This document shows, in pieces, positions 1 to 12,373 of a stretch of 64,000 nt of DNA. The notes beneath the pieces were generated by a model. That model had not been told where the DNA came from. It saw only the letters and a program-made list of their open reading frames with translations, and searched no databases. Positions within the stretch are counted from its first letter, which is position 1. Each line of letters opens with the position of its first letter. This DNA comes from Bretschneidera sinensis (Eukaryota > Streptophyta > Magnoliopsida > Brassicales > Akaniaceae), in the NCBI GenBank assembly GCA_023935145.1, contig CM043699.1, positions 63,499,138 to 63,563,137 on the forward strand, written 5' to 3'. The position numbers and the translations under genes are program-made.

Positions 1-919
1 CACTCATCTCTCCTTCTGTCCAAGGAGTTACTACATCCACAGCATCCACAAACTCATATCTTGAAGGTGGTCTGACCAGCTTTCTTTCCCAGTCTCTTGT
101 GAGCTAATAGTCCTTCTAACTTGCTGCATCATCCTCTTTCAGTTTAGCCTCCTCATGAGTGTCCTGAGCTTGGCATTCATCAATGGGCTCTACCTGGTCT
201 GAACCCTCTTGCCTTTCTTGCTCTACCTGAACTAAATCTTCCTTGATGTTATGTTCCACAAATACCGAACTGGTTTGCTCACTAGCCCCTGCAAGGTTAG
301 TTTTCTCCAAATAGGGAAATCAGAATTCATTAAAAATGACATCCCTATTTATTATGAGTCTCAATCCTTTTTGTTCTAAGGACCACAACCTATACCCCTT
401 AGCCCCTTCCCCATATCCTAGAAACACACACTTTCTAGATCCTGGGCTAAGCTTATCATCCTTTTTATGTGCAAACGCAGCACACCCAAAAGTCCTAAGG
501 TTGTCCAACTCAGGAGGTTTACCACTCCACAACTCCTCAGGAGTCTTAAGGTCCACGGCCCTAGAGGGTGATCTATTAACCAAATACGCAGCAGTAGACA
601 CCGCTTTCCCCTAAAAACATTTGGGTAATCCGGATCCCATTAACATTCACCTAACCTTTTCCATAAGAGTGTTATTCATCCTCTCAGCAACTCCACTTTG
701 CTAAGGGGTTTTCACAACCGTTCTATGTCTTAGAATGCCATTTAACCTACAGAATTGATCAAGTTCTTTATTAAAAAATTCTAAGCCATTATCGGTTCTT
801 AACACCTTAACTACCCTACCCATTTGAGTCTCCTCCAGCTTTTCCCACACCACTAACTTATTCAAAGCATCTAATTTATTTTTAACTAAATAAACCCAAA
901 CCTTTCTTGAATAATCATC
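1..919 (-). pseudogene. Ty1/copia pol fragment (integrase C-terminal part and linker to RT), copy A
   Basis: Reading the minus strand gives the end of a copia integrase: the AAYLVNRSPSRA block, the GCAAFAH block and the FLGYGEGAKGYRLW block, which are landmarks of the integrase C-terminus in plant copia elements. An acidic linker follows (about 116-310) and runs off the left edge towards the reverse transcriptase. The fragment is closely similar to 41.2-42.2 kb, so both are one family; similarity stops near 919. In-frame stops and frame changes occur around 602-780, so it is dead. The integrase core motifs are only partly preserved (600-920). Confidence 0.85.
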
Positions 920-2035
920 CTAAAAATCCTACGAACACTAGTCCTTGTCATTTTACATCAATTCTTGAATAAAAGTTTTGAATCCTCTATGCGTTCATTC
1001 ATCAACGCATAATAATCCATAATTTGAAGGCATCCACATCACATGTGGAAAACTCATAATAAGTTTGGTATTAATTCTTCGAATTAATCCCTTCGCAACA
1101 CGTGAAGAGATCATAATCATAAAAGGTTATAGCTTAGAAATTTAGAACATGATAATGGATTACTACAAACCTTGTTGATTGAAATAAGTTATGTATGTCA
1201 TATTTTATAAATGAATGTTCTATGTTTGCACTTGATTTTTGTACATCATGTAGATTAGGGTTCTTGATACCTAGTTTATAAATTAAAATTGTATGTCATA
1301 TAGAAATAATATTTTTAGGCTTGCTTGCACATATATATGCCATTTAGAATAGGGTTTTGAATGATTCTTCGCTAAGTGAATTTAACTAGAAACCGCGAAA
1401 ACAAAATATTTCATAGAAAAACTAGAAATTAGCATAAATAGATCCGATCAGATCAAGTCTGACATTTTTTGGGTACCCAGTTACGTAAGAAGGAAAAAGA
1501 TAGAGACTCAACTGACTGGAATTTTCTAGTTTTGTAACTTTTAGTTCATCTTCGTTTATTTGTGTTTATGCTCTCTTTATGCCGAAAATCTATCAGATGA
1601 GCTCATGGACCCTTGCCCACATGAAATATAGGTAAACTAGAAGGTCCCTCGGGGGTTGTGCCCCGGGGGGACTCTCCGATTCCCAAGTTAGTGATGTGAA
1701 AGAATAATCAGATAATAAAAAAACGAAAAAAACTGTGTAATTGTAAGTTATGTCTGCGTACCTTTAATAGTGAGATCCCCCCTTATATAGTGTCTTGGAG
1801 CAGAGTTCAATTAGGAAAGTGATTGATCGGTAAGTATCATGATAAGATTGAGTTTATCTATAAGCTAGGGTGTCATAGTAGTAATGGGACACTGGTGTGA
1901 AATTACCATTATTCTATTTGCCAAGTGTGACAATTTGATTGGTTGATCTGTCTGAGTCGGGAAATTACCTTTTTTCCATGAGGTTACCACATGTCACGAT
2001 ATCATTAGATGGGGAATTTTTCCCTACATTAGATA
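920..2035. other. AT-rich non-coding stretch, possibly part of an older LTR-type repeat
   Basis: No gene is seen. Around 1650-1690 there is a GC-rich patch with GTGCCCCGGGGGGACTCTCC, and TTATATAG lies at 1792-1799, a combination typical of LTR promoter regions. About 90 bp near 1450-1530 resemble 13.72-13.81 kb on the far side of the Athila element (see findings). This is the left flank into which the Athila element inserted. Confidence 0.4.
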
Positions 2036-2040
2036 CCCCC
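2036..2040. repeat. Target-site duplication, left (CCCCC)
   Basis: Five C directly precede the TG of the 5' LTR. Six C follow the CA of the 3' LTR at 13649. A 5-bp duplication is what gypsy integrases make, but the homopolymer makes its exact register ambiguous. Confidence 0.7.
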
Positions 2041-3303
2041 TGATAAGTGCTTAAATATTCGTATTTAAGCCCCTTAATTTACACTTGTTAAGTTCCTAGT
2101 CGTGTTATTTCATGCTATTTTATTTCTTTTCTATGTTTTCCTAGGATATTGAAGAAAATGGAGCATTATCAGGTTTGGAGAAAAAAACTGGAAGAACTGA
2201 AAACTGCACATAGTGCGATCAAGCACAGAAGTGTGCGATCGAGCGCACCAGCACTCGTGCGCACAAGAAAAAGGCTCGAGTGCAACCTTGCGCTCGAGCG
2301 CACCAATATGAGATCAAGCGCACCCATGCAGTAAAACGGCAGAAGCTATTTTGGAAAGTAAGGTTAGGGTTCTCTTTTTCTAGTTAGGGTTTCCAGATGT
2401 CTTTGAACCTTATAAATAGGCCTGTAAACACAGAAACCACATCTTTTTTTTTGGTTTGAGCTTCGGGAGAATTGACGACTCTTATAAGCCAGTATTTTTC
2501 GGGTTTATTATTTTCTCTTATTTTACATTATGAAGATGTTTAATATCACAACAATGTGTAACTAACTCACTAGTAGGGCTCGATTGAAGCCCTAATTATG
2601 TTTTTCCATATATGAATTTTGTTGCCTTTATGATAGCTGTGTTATGATTCTTAACTTGATTAATGTCTATTTTTATTGAAATTCCTCATTTATGTTTGCC
2701 TGATCAACATATGCATGTGGTATGGATTAGTTAGTTAGATCAATTTGGATGGCCGAGTCCTGGGTCTAATAGTAGTAACAAAAGAAATCCAACCCGGATT
2801 CTTAGGTTAATCAACATGGGAAACCTGGAGTATATAACATGCCCTAGGTCTTGTGTGTTTGTTGATTTTCATGGATCATGTGCTCTCTTAAGGAACAACT
2901 TAGTATACACCATGCTAAATCCCTTAAGAGAGAAAAGAGTTAGAGTATACACCATGCCTAACTCGTTGCTTAAGAAAATCAATAGCCTAAGGAGTATACA
3001 CCATGCCCTTAGGTTGACGACAGTAGGTATTCATAATATGACTAAAACATTGGCACATTGTTTTATTGGGAAAATATGATTAATGGTGAATATCAAAACC
3101 CTATGTTTTTATCATTATCAATTCAAACGCAATACTTATTTCTATCATTTTATATTACGAATCTAATTTTAAATCGAACATTACCAATCCCTGTTGAGCT
3201 GATCTCGCATTTTGCACACTATACTACTCTGTTGACCTTGTGCACTTGCAAGTAAAACTATTCAAATATTTGCTTATTAATTTAGGTAGATTTTTTCACA
3301 ACA
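2041..3303 (+). repeat. Athila 5' LTR
   Basis: 1263 bp with TG...CA ends, matched by 12374-13648. It holds a TATA box (TATAAATA near 2411), a cluster of GCGATCGAGCGCA-like motifs (2210-2330) and four near-copies of AGTATACACCATGC (2829, 2902, 2944, 2993). An 87-codon ORF (2816-3079) is kept in both LTRs, but nothing supports it as a gene. Confidence 0.92.
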
Positions 3304-3309
3304 AGTTTT

Positions 3310-3327
3310 TGGCGCCATTTTCGGGGA
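3310..3327 (+). promoter_or_regulatory. Primer-binding site, tRNA-Asp type
   Basis: Six bases after the LTR end, the 18-mer starting TGGCGCC and ending CGGGGA matches the complement of the plant tRNA-Asp 3' end at 15 of 18 positions. The intact version of the same site is in the Athila element at 60331-60348. Confidence 0.85.
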
Positions 3328-3627
3328 TTGCGCTAAATTTTTGTTTAGAATTATTCTTCGTTCAGTTTTATTTTTCTGTTATTTTATTATGTTTCATCTA
3401 ATATCTAATTTATTTCTTCTTGTGTGTTTTCTGTTTTTTTTGTTTTAGGTGTGCAGCAGAGTAATTTCTGGCACTATGATCGAGTGCAATGCTTGGTGTT
3501 ATCAAGCGCACTCGGGGTAGAGACTACCCGAGCAGCAGTACTAAAACTACTGCACTGAAGTGGTTTAGCTAATTCATGCACGAGCTTCGATCCAGGAATC
3601 TAACCTTCTCTCCCCTCGATACAGAGC

Positions 3628-4713
3628 TTGAGTGGACCATTCGACAAAGGCTTAGACAACGTTGAAGAGGTAAAAGATGAATTCGAGGGAGAAGCACAAA
3701 TTGCGGAACAGCTTGACAACCAACCACCACCCGAGAGAAGACCCATGAAGCAATCCTTCATTCCACAGAACCTCGACCAGCCCTCATGTATTGCTTATCA
3801 ATCTGAAGCGGAAGGCAATTATTACATATCCCCACAGATACTCAGTGCTTTGACTTATTTCAGGGGTACACCTGTTGAGGACCCATCTTTGATCTCTGCA
3901 AGTTCCAACATATTCGGGGCCTAGATCAAGAGGGAATCAAGTTAATTCTTTTCCATTTTTTCATTAAAAGATAATGCTAAGTTGTGGTATAATTCATTGC
4001 CTGCTGTGTCCATCCATACCTAGGAAGAACTATCCAGTAAGGTCCTAAGGAAGTTTTTCCCAGCACAAAATACAAGGCAAATGAGGAAAGAGATTCAATC
4101 CTTCTAGCAGAAGGATGGAGACCTTTTCTTTAAAGCATGGGGACATTTCAATGAACTGCTACTTAAATGCCCACATCATAATCTACCTCAAGATGAACTG
4201 GTACTGGCTTTCTAAGAAGGTCTGAGTGATCTAAACAAAGGTATTGTGGATTCAGGTTGTGGAGGTATGCTGATGGAGCAGAGTAGTGAAGAAGCCATGG
4301 AGCTTTTTGACACACTAAGTGAGCACACCCAGCAATTCTCTTCTAGAGGTAGACAAGGAGTTAAGAGAAAAGGTATATTTGAGGTAACTTGAAATGGTGG
4401 ATCATCGAATCAGATGGCTACATGGGAAAGGAAGCTAGATATGCTTGTAAAAGCCATAACTGCTCATAGCGTCTCACTGAGTCCAAAAGCTACACCACTC
4501 CAGGTATGTGCTGTATGTTATCATTTTGATCACACTACTGAAAATTGTTCTTTGTATTCATCTACAGATCCAGATCAAGCAAACTATGTGGGACCAAACA
4601 ATTATCTGCCCAAGAATAATCCATATGCAAATACTTACAATCCTGGATGGCGAAACCACCCCAACTTCACATTGAGCAACAATCAGAATGCTTTTAACCT
4701 TCAAGGGCAGTAA
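3628..4713 (+). pseudogene. Athila gag (broken)
   Basis: The capsid/nucleocapsid polyprotein of the Athila element. The N-terminal part is open for 98 codons (3628-3924). The central retrotransposon-gag region (about 3925-4400) is readable only with stops. The last part (4414-4713) has the zinc knuckle CX2CX4HX4C (CAVC...H...C) and then the NPYANTYNPGWRNHPNF block, a hallmark of Athila gag. A further glutamine-rich stretch to about 5100 leads into the protease. Stops at 3922 and near 4390 rule out a working Gag. Confidence 0.85.
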
Positions 4714-5109
4714 AGGAACTCCCAACCAGCAGCACAATCAGTTCTCGAATCAAATAAAAGTGACCTAGAGAGTCTTGTTAGGCAGTTGGCAACTCAGCAA
4801 TAACTGTTGATGACTTCACAAGATCAGTTCATGGCAGATGAAAGGCAATTTCAAACTGAGTAAAGACAAAACACTGTAAAGCATGAACAAGCCATTCAAA
4901 GACTAGAGGTATAAGTGGGGAAATGGGCTAAAGAGCTGAGTGGAAGAAAGCAAGGTGAACTCCCAGCCTAAACACTACCTAATCCAGGAGGACACCAGCA
5001 ACTAAAGGCTGTTACAACTCTCAGAAATGGTAAGATCATAGGAACTGATGAGCCTGCACAAGCATCTCCAGAGAAACCATCTACATCAAAGGTAAGTGAA
5101 AAAGAGAAG

Positions 5110-5856
5110 GTGAATGCACCACCCTTCTCTCAAAGGTTAGTAAGGCCAAAGAAAGAAAGTAAACTGCTTGATATTTTTGAAACTTTGCGGAAAGTAGAAA
5201 TAAACATTCTTTTATTAGATGCAATTCAACAAATACCTGCTTATGCTAAATTTTTGAAAGACTGTTGCACTAATAAGAGGAAGTTTCAGGAACATGAGAC
5301 AGTGGCTTTAACTGAAGAGGTAAGTGCGGTGTTGTTAAGAAAACTACCACCAAAGTTAAAAGATCCAGGTAGTTTTACTATTCCTTGCAAGATAGGTGAT
5401 CAGCTGTTTGAGTGTGCATTACTGGATTTAGGAGCGGGTGTCAATTTGCTGCCATACACGGTATTTGAAGCACTAGGTTTTGGGGAGCTTCAACAGACTT
5501 CTATCACTTTGCAACTGGCAAACAGAAGCATCAAAAGACCAAGAGGTATTCTTGAGGATGTCTTGGTAAAGATAGATGAGTTTATTTTACCTGTTGATTT
5601 TATTGTATTAGATATGGAAGAATGCCCTATGCCATTACCTCTGCCCATCATCTTAGGAAGAACCTTTATGAGAACTGCTGATACAAAAATTTGTTTGAAA
5701 AAGGGTATCGTAAGTATGAAGGTAAATGGTGAGAAAATAGAATTCAAAATATTTGATGCATTAAAATTACCCCAAGATGATACAGAATGTTTTAATGTCG
5801 GTATGATGCAAAGTTTTGTTGAGCAAGCTTTCAGGTCCATCACATTGATCCATTAG
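5110..5856 (+). CDS. Athila aspartic protease region (remnant, open for 248 codons)
   Basis: This is the retropepsin that processes the polyprotein. The active site is the LDLGAGVNLLP block, with the catalytic Asp at residue 106 of this ORF; the family norm is DxGAS. The second conserved block, ILGRTFMRTA, follows at about residues 180-190, as in other Athila proteases. The start given is the first Met of the open stretch. In the element the protein would have been part of a longer gag-pol product, and upstream stops now separate it from gag. It is the best preserved module of this copy. Confidence 0.85.
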   Translation: MNAPPFSQRLVRPKKESKLLDIFETLRKVEINILLLDAIQQIPAYAKFLKDCCTNKRKFQEHETVALTEEVSAVLLRKLPPKLKDPGSFTIPCKIGDQLFECALLDLGAGVNLLPYTVFEALGFGELQQTSITLQLANRSIKRPRGILEDVLVKIDEFILPVDFIVLDMEECPMPLPLPIILGRTFMRTADTKICLKKGIVSMKVNGEKIEFKIFDALKLPQDDTECFNVGMMQSFVEQAFRSITLIH

Positions 5857-6183
5857 AGACCACCCTTACCCATGGCTTTATAAGATTAGATATTGAGCAA
5901 GAACCTGAAGATGTTATTGATGACATCATTAAAGCTGTACACCTCCTTGAGGCCTCTCCAATACATTCAAGTAAGTATACCCCTCCATTTGAACATCTTG
6001 TACCTACTAATACTACTATTCTCCCTTCTGTTGTCCAGGAACCAAACTTGGAATTGAAGCAGCTGCCAGAGCATTTAATTTATTCTTATTTAGGAGAGAA
6101 TATGACCTTACCAGTGATAGTTGCTGCCAATTTAAGTGTTAGAGAAAAAGATAAACTGTTGAGAGTTGTTAGAGAGCACAAAT

Positions 6184-7718
6184 CTGCTATCGGATAGACC
6201 ATTGCTGACATCAAGGGGATAAGTCCAGCCAAGTGCATGCATCATATCTATCCTGACGATGAAGTAAAAGCCACCCGGGATGCTCAAAGAAGACTCAACC
6301 CACATCTAAAAGAGGTAGTCAAGGCAGAGGTAATAAAACTATTAGATGTTGGCATTATCTACCCCATCTCAGATAGTAAATAGGTAAGTCCGGTCCAAGT
6401 TGTTTCGAAAATGAGTGGTATTACAGTAGTAAAAAATGAAGATAAGGAGCTAATATCTATAAGAATAACCACTGGTTGGAGGGTATGAATTGATTACAGA
6501 AAGCTAAACAAGGTGACCTGAAAAGATCACTTCCCCTTCCTTCATTGATCAGATGTTAGAGAGATTAGCTGGCCATAACTACTACTGCTTCTTAGATGGA
6601 TATAGTGGTTATAATCAGATTGCCATAGCACCAGAGGACCAAAAAAAGACCACTTTCACATACCCTTTCGGCATATTTGCTTACAGAAGGATGTCATTCG
6701 GTTTATACAATGCACCAGCCACCTTCCAAAGATGTATGATGAGATTTTTTCTAACATGGTGAGGAAATTTATTGAGGTATTTATGGATAATTTTAGTGTA
6801 TTTGGTTCTAATTTTGATGAATGTTGCAATTATCTGAAGAGTGTCCTTAAGAGATGTGAAGAATGCAACTTAGTGCTAAATTAGGAAAAATATCACTTTA
6901 TGGTTCCACAAGGCATTGTGTTGGGTCATTCCATTTTCAACAAAGGTATTGAGATAGACAAGGCTAAGATCGATATCATTTCAAAGTTGCCTCCTCCTCT
7001 AACAGTCAAGGGTGTCAGAAGTTTTTGTGGACATGATGGATTCTTCAAACGATTCATCATGGACTTTTCCAATACCTCTAGACCTCTTTGTGCACTATTA
7101 GCTAAAGATACCAAGTTTGAATGGACCGACGACTGTATGAAAGCTTTCAACACATTGAAGAACATGCTCACCTCTGCACCAATAATGATGGCACCTGATT
7201 GAAGTCTTCCATTTGAGCTGATGTGTGATGCCAGTGACTTCGCCTTGGGAGCTGTTTTAGGCCAGAGAGTCAATAAGGTATCTCATGCTATTTACTATGC
7301 TTCTAGAACTTTAAATGATGCTCAACTAAACTATTCTACTACTGAAAAGGAATTGTTAGCTATTATTTTTTCTTTGGAGAAGTTTAGATCATACCTGATT
7401 GGCTCTAAGGTTATTGTATTTACTGGTCATGCTGCTTTGAGATATTTATTTTCTAAGAAAGATACAAAGCCTAGGTTAATCAGATGGGTACTCTTATTGC
7501 AAGAGTTTGACTTGGAGATTAAAGATAAGAAGGGCAGTGAGAATGTTGTTGCAGATCACCTATCTAGGCTACCTCATGAGGACGACAAAAATGAGCTACC
7601 TTTGAATGAGAACTTCTCCGATGAACAATTGTTCGCATTAGAGGTAACACTTCCATGGTATGTTGATATTGTCAATTATATAACTGCTAAGGTTTTTCCT
7701 CCAGGTATGTCCAGTTAA
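6184..7718 (+). pseudogene. Athila reverse transcriptase and RNase H (broken)
   Basis: RT spans about 6200-6900 and RNase H about 6950-7650. Visible RT blocks are the HIYPDDEVK pre-RT motif, FLDGYSGYNQI, and RRMSFGLYNAPATFQRCM. The catalytic YMDDF box reads FMDNF near 6783-6797, so its second Asp is lost. In-frame stops occur near 6198, 6383, 6487 and 6520, and a frame change near 6760. The RNase H part (ORFs 6900-7202 and 7221-7718) keeps the [11 protein letters not shown] and [11 protein letters not shown] blocks and ends in the DHLSRL motif that precedes integrase. Confidence 0.88.
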
Positions 7719-7730
7719 GAAAGGAAGAGA

Positions 7731-9008
7731 TTGATATCTATCTCTCAACATTACCATTGGGATGACCCCTACCTATTCGAATTCTACCCTGATCAAATCA
7801 TTAGAAGGTGTGTCTCAGAGGAAGAGCATTTGAGCTTATTGCAATATTACCATCAGTTCGCTTGCGGAGGACACTTCGGGGCTAAGAGAACAACTCTTAA
7901 GGTATTACAATCTAGTTTTTATTGGCCCAATTTGTTTAAAGATGCCTTTTCATTTTGCAGCTCATATGATCGATGCCAGAGGACAGGTAACATCTCATCC
8001 CGAAATCAGATGCCATTACAAAATATTCATGTAGTTGAACTTTTTGATTTATGGGGTATTGATTTCATGGGTCCATTTCCTAACTCGTATAGGTATTTAT
8101 ATATTCTTGTGGGTGTGGGTTATGTGTCCAAATGGGTCGAGGCTGTCTCCTCAAAGACTAATGATCACAAAGTAGTTGTGAAGTTTTTACAGGATAACAT
8201 ATTTACTCAGTTTGGGACTCCAAGAGCAATTATCAATGATGGAGGAAGCCACTTTCATAATCAATCTTTTGCCGCGCTAATCAGGAAATATGGGATCACC
8301 CATAAAGTTGGCACTCCATATCATCCTCAAATTAGTGGCCAAGTAGAGATAAGTAACCGAGAGATCAAAGGTATCCTGGAGAGAACTGTGAATCCTAGTA
8401 GAAAGGATTGGTCTTTGTGCCTAAATGATGTTTTATAGGCTTATAGGATAGCTTACAAAACACCAATTGGCATGTCTCCATACCGCTTAGTCTTTGGAAA
8501 AGCATGCTATCTACCGGTGGAGTTAGAGCATCGAGCATATTGGGCCATAAAGCAGTTCAATTTTGACATGAACCAAGCGGGTGAGAAGAGAAAGCTGCAC
8601 TTAAATGAGCTGGAAGAATTAAGGCAAGATGCATATGAGAACGCCAAGCTCTATAAAGAAAGGACCAAAGTTTATCATGATAAACAGCTGGTTAGGAAAG
8701 AGTTTCGTGTGGGACAGAAGGTGGTGCTCTACAATTCACGATTAAGATTATTCCCAGGCAAACTCAAGTCCCGATGGTTTGGTCCTTATGTGGTCACCAA
8801 GATCTTTCCTCATGGTGCTTTGGAGATCCATGGTTCTAATAGTAATCAGACATTCACAGTGAATGGACACAGAGTCAAGTCATACCTTGAAATCAACTTG
8901 CCACTAAGAGATGAAGATTTGGCACTCCAATCTGTCCAGTATGCGGCAGAATCGAGAGCATTTGAGCCACATGAGGTGGACTTTAAGTGCCCCCTTCCAA
9001 GAGAGTAG
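7731..9008 (+). pseudogene. Athila integrase (two ORFs split by one stop)
   Basis: The integrase inserts the element's cDNA. The first ORF (7731-8438, 235 codons) has an HHCC-like zinc region with His33 and His48, but the first zinc Cys position reads Tyr79 and only Cys82 remains. The catalytic core keeps D111 (GIDFMGP), D170 (NDGG) and E206 (GQVE), with the D-35-E spacing exact. A stop at 8436-8438 breaks the frame. The C-terminal domain continues in 8472-9008 with the [22 protein letters not shown] and [10 protein letters not shown] blocks typical of Athila. The core is chemically plausible, but the zinc finger and reading frame are damaged. Confidence 0.9.
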
Positions 9009-10077
9009 CACTGAAGCTACCATAGAGAGTGCTTGAGTAGTTCAAACTTTGATAAACTTGTAGCTCAAGCATCTCTATTAAGGTCAGTAGTACTGAGGCC
9101 ACAAAGTACGGTACATTTCTATTTTTGTTATTGTTAATTGTTTTTCATTATTTTCGCTTTTTTCGTACTTTTTGTAGTTCAATTAGTGATTCAATACATT
9201 TTGCCCTTGCGATCGAGTGCATGTCACAGTGCACTCGAGCGCAACCTTGCCATATGCCCAATGGTGTGAGAGCGTAATCACATGTGCACACTTACGCACA
9301 AGTGAGATCGAGCACACTTCACAGGGCGATCGAGTGCACTTGGGGCAGAGAGTCACGTGATTATTTTAAGACATTTCACCCCTGTACACTCACCATCACT
9401 TATCACCATCACTCATCACCACCACATATCACCAACATGCTGCCACCACTCCGTGACTCCAGGTATGTCCATACACATTTTTGTTTTGTCACACACGTTC
9501 TTGATTTGTCTGTTTACTAAATCTTTGCATATACAATGTGTTGTTTTTGTTTATGTGATTGTGTTTTGAAATTACAGGAGGTTGGAAACTACCAGCTCTC
9601 ATCGCCTACTGCTTCAAGTCACTATCACCCACAAATTGTTCGATAAAAATACTCAATGACATACCAGCTAGAGCGATCGAGCGCAAGGAGTAGCGCGATC
9701 GAGCGCATAGGCAAAAGTACGATCAAGCGCACATTACTGAGATCGAGCGCAAACTCTGCAGAAACTTGTCCAGGATGCCTAAACATACTGCTTCCATCTC
9801 CCGTGCCTCGAGAAACTGCACACAGTCTTCTCGACCTAGCTTCAAACAACAGGAGATCTTATTTGAAACTACATTCAACATTGAGGACAATTTCAAGAAC
9901 TTTGAAGTTACTCAATGGGCTGTCTAGGAATTCAAATGTCGTGGATTAAAGAGGCTATTCAAGCCTGTATGCTCTACTGCCTACACCTGGTTCATGGTTC
10001 AGTTTTATGAGAACCTATCTTTCGACTGCAGCATGCCGGGTGTCTTGTCCTCATCGGTTTAGGGCAAGTACATCGAT
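9009..10077 (+). other. Athila spacer between integrase and the 3' ORF, rich in GATCGAGCGCA motifs
   Basis: No convincing gene. Motif clusters of the type GCGATCGAGCGCA lie at 9205-9350 and 9665-9755, matching those in the LTRs. A CACCATCAC-type simple stretch lies at 9390-9430. Confidence 0.6.
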
Positions 10078-10640
10078 GTGACATCTTCAAATATAGCTGC
10101 TGCCCTCCATTCTCATGATGAGTATCCACCTGAGGGCACCCAATTAGATGAGCAGCCGGAGCCCTTTCCCTTGCCCTCCATTATTGAGGACATGTGTGCT
10201 GGGCAGTATGCCGATTGGCATAACAATACTGGGAGCCGGTCCAAATTGCCTCCACGACTCTGGCTCGTGGATTCCATTCTTCAACGTAATGTGTACCCAT
10301 TGGGACACAAGACCAGAGGCATGACCAGTTCTTACAGGTGCTATATGCATTCCACAGAGGCCACTAATACTCCTTCCCTGCTATCATTTGGAGCCAACTA
10401 CATAAGTTTTGGGACCACATCCATGCATGTCAGGTCATCACTGCTAATGCATGGGGGCTCATATTCCCGTTCCTCCTTAACTATATTTTCAAGAAAAAAG
10501 GGATTAAAGGCTCCTCCATCGATGGACCAATAAGGGAGCACCTATTCTTTGGGAAGGCTTATTGGACCCAGAGCCAGTCACACATGCCCCAAGGACTCCA
10601 TGGGCATGCACTTGCTGGTGGGAGATTAGGATGATCCTAT
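10078..10640 (+). pseudogene. Athila post-integrase (env-position) ORF, broken by a frameshift
   Basis: Athila elements carry an extra ORF here whose product is of uncertain function, sometimes called env-like. The first open part (10078-10533 in its own frame) contains the LPPRLWLVDSILQRNVYPLG block shared by this ORF family. Near 10330-10340 the recognisable reading changes frame. In the new frame there is a stop near 10366, and a hydrophobic segment near 10450-10490 that could span a membrane. No complete product is possible. Assignment rests on position and the one conserved block. Confidence 0.6.
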
Positions 10641-12360
10641 GGGGACCGAGGACCCAGCAGAGAGCCAGTCATGGGAGGAGGACCATACTGACATGGGACC
10701 CATAGAGTACCAGCACATTCTTGAGGAGATATCCTCTTTCTGGTGTGAGCTCTTTGACATTCGAGAGGAGGATCAGGAGGCTACATTACTAGTTCATTAG
10801 TGCATCGATAGTTTGGAGGCATGCTTCTTGAGACAAGAAGCGATGCTATAGGCCATTCTAGATTGCCTACCTCCCACCTCTGGTGCCTCCTCTTCCGCAC
10901 CACCTGAAGACCATCAGTGAGAGTGGTGCACCGTCTGACTGAAGACGTAAAACTTAGCACTCATGGGAGGCTTCCCATATATATCCTTTTATTTTTAGTA
11001 TTTTTCACATTTCTTTTTAGTATTTATTTTTATGTTGACCTTTTGTTTTTTTTCCCATAACTGTTTACATTTAGTGTCTTTTGTTTTTCGGTATTCCTTT
11101 CATTTTTCTTTTTCAGGGACAATGTGTGTGCATCAGTTCAAGTTTGGGTGTGTGCTATGAGCCATGCCAGCCAACTAGTTGTCCATCTCCCGGGTCAGAT
11201 CTTTCCATGTTATTCACACATTAGGGACAATGTGTAATTTAAGCTTGGGGGTATGGGAAACACATTCACACACACTCTGTCCTAGTTTTTTTTATTATTA
11301 TGGAAAAGATAAATGCATGTTCATATTGTTTTGAAAATTTTGGTTGATCTAAACAAATATTATGATAAATTTTCATCAGTAAGCTTAAAATCCTGAACAC
11401 ATGATCTAATAATAGAGTTCTAAAGTTTAATTATTTACTTTAAGACCTTTAAGAAGTCACAAGTTTGATCTAATCTGACACAAGCACATTAGCACATAAT
11501 TGCGTGGGGTATGACATGTAATTTTAATATGTATGTTTCCATAGCTTAACTATAACCGGATGACTTGTTAGATGAACACTTTGGCATAGAAAAATAAAAA
11601 AAAAAAATTTATTGCACAAAAAGAGAAAATAAAATGCTCCTAATGATCATTAAATAAACTTCCCACTGAGTAACTGGACCTCTTGTCTCAGTAAGCAGTG
11701 AGTGTTCACGTCAAAAGGTTGGAATTTCGCACATAATGATCATTAAATAAACTTTTCACTGAGTAACTGGACCTCTTGCCTCAGTAAGCAATGAGTGTTC
11801 AAGTCAAAAGGTGGGAATTTTGTTTGGCAGCATTAAGACAAGTTAGTTTCGTAGCCTTTTTTACTCGAGTTAGTAAGTCTTTAGGGGTACCTTTACACCT
11901 AATGCCCTAAAACCATTTGGTTTGGGAGTCATTGGCTAAACACTCACTACAAAGGTCAATTAGAAAGCTTAAGGGAACTAAACATGGCAAAAATCTCATA
12001 ATAAAATAAAAGAAGGAAATAAAACTATGCCATTATTGTTCACTCTGATAGGAAATTCCGTGAATCTTGAGACATCGAAATACTACACATTGGAGTTATT
12101 TGGAAGCTTCATCTTTTATGTGCTAGTTCACCACACACTAAGTCAGACTTGTGATGCTTTAGCCAGCCTCGTATAAGTGATTAGATTTAAAAACTCCTAT
12201 TCATTGCGAAGATGGGTTTATATTTTAAGCTTGCTTATGAATAAATATCATGGTTTTGTGTGTGACCTAAATTTTTGGATACCATGAATGGTGGATTTAT
12301 CTTTACTATTGTTTTTCAGTTAGTTTTTAGTGTTGTATTGCTAAGGGACTAGCAATATGT
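10641..12360 (+). other. Athila 3' non-coding tail
   Basis: Non-coding apart from short ORF debris to about 10940. It holds two GGGACAATGTG motifs (near 11116 and 11222), each followed by a purine-rich AAGTTTGGG-like tract, a typical Athila tail signature. It also holds a 93-bp direct tandem duplication (11642-11825) and an A14 run near 11590. Confidence 0.65.
11642..11825 (+). repeat. 93-bp direct tandem duplication inside the Athila tail
   Basis: AATGATCATTAAATAAACTT begins at 11642 and again at 11735. The two units differ at only a few positions and both contain GAGTAACTGGACCTCTTG. Two copies only. Confidence 0.85.
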
Positions 12361-12373
12361 AAGTTTGGGGGTG
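12361..12373 (+). promoter_or_regulatory. Polypurine tract of the Athila element
   Basis: AAGTTTGGGGGTG sits directly before the TG of the 3' LTR. It is the plus-strand primer position in this family. Confidence 0.75.

Noticed and set aside
336..614. 92-codon plus-strand ORF (likewise 41538-41882 and 43059-43682)
   Set aside because: Antisense shadows of the copia integrase or gag frames.
10144..10350. 68-codon minus-strand ORF in the Athila 3' region
   Set aside because: Antisense shadow of the post-integrase ORF.
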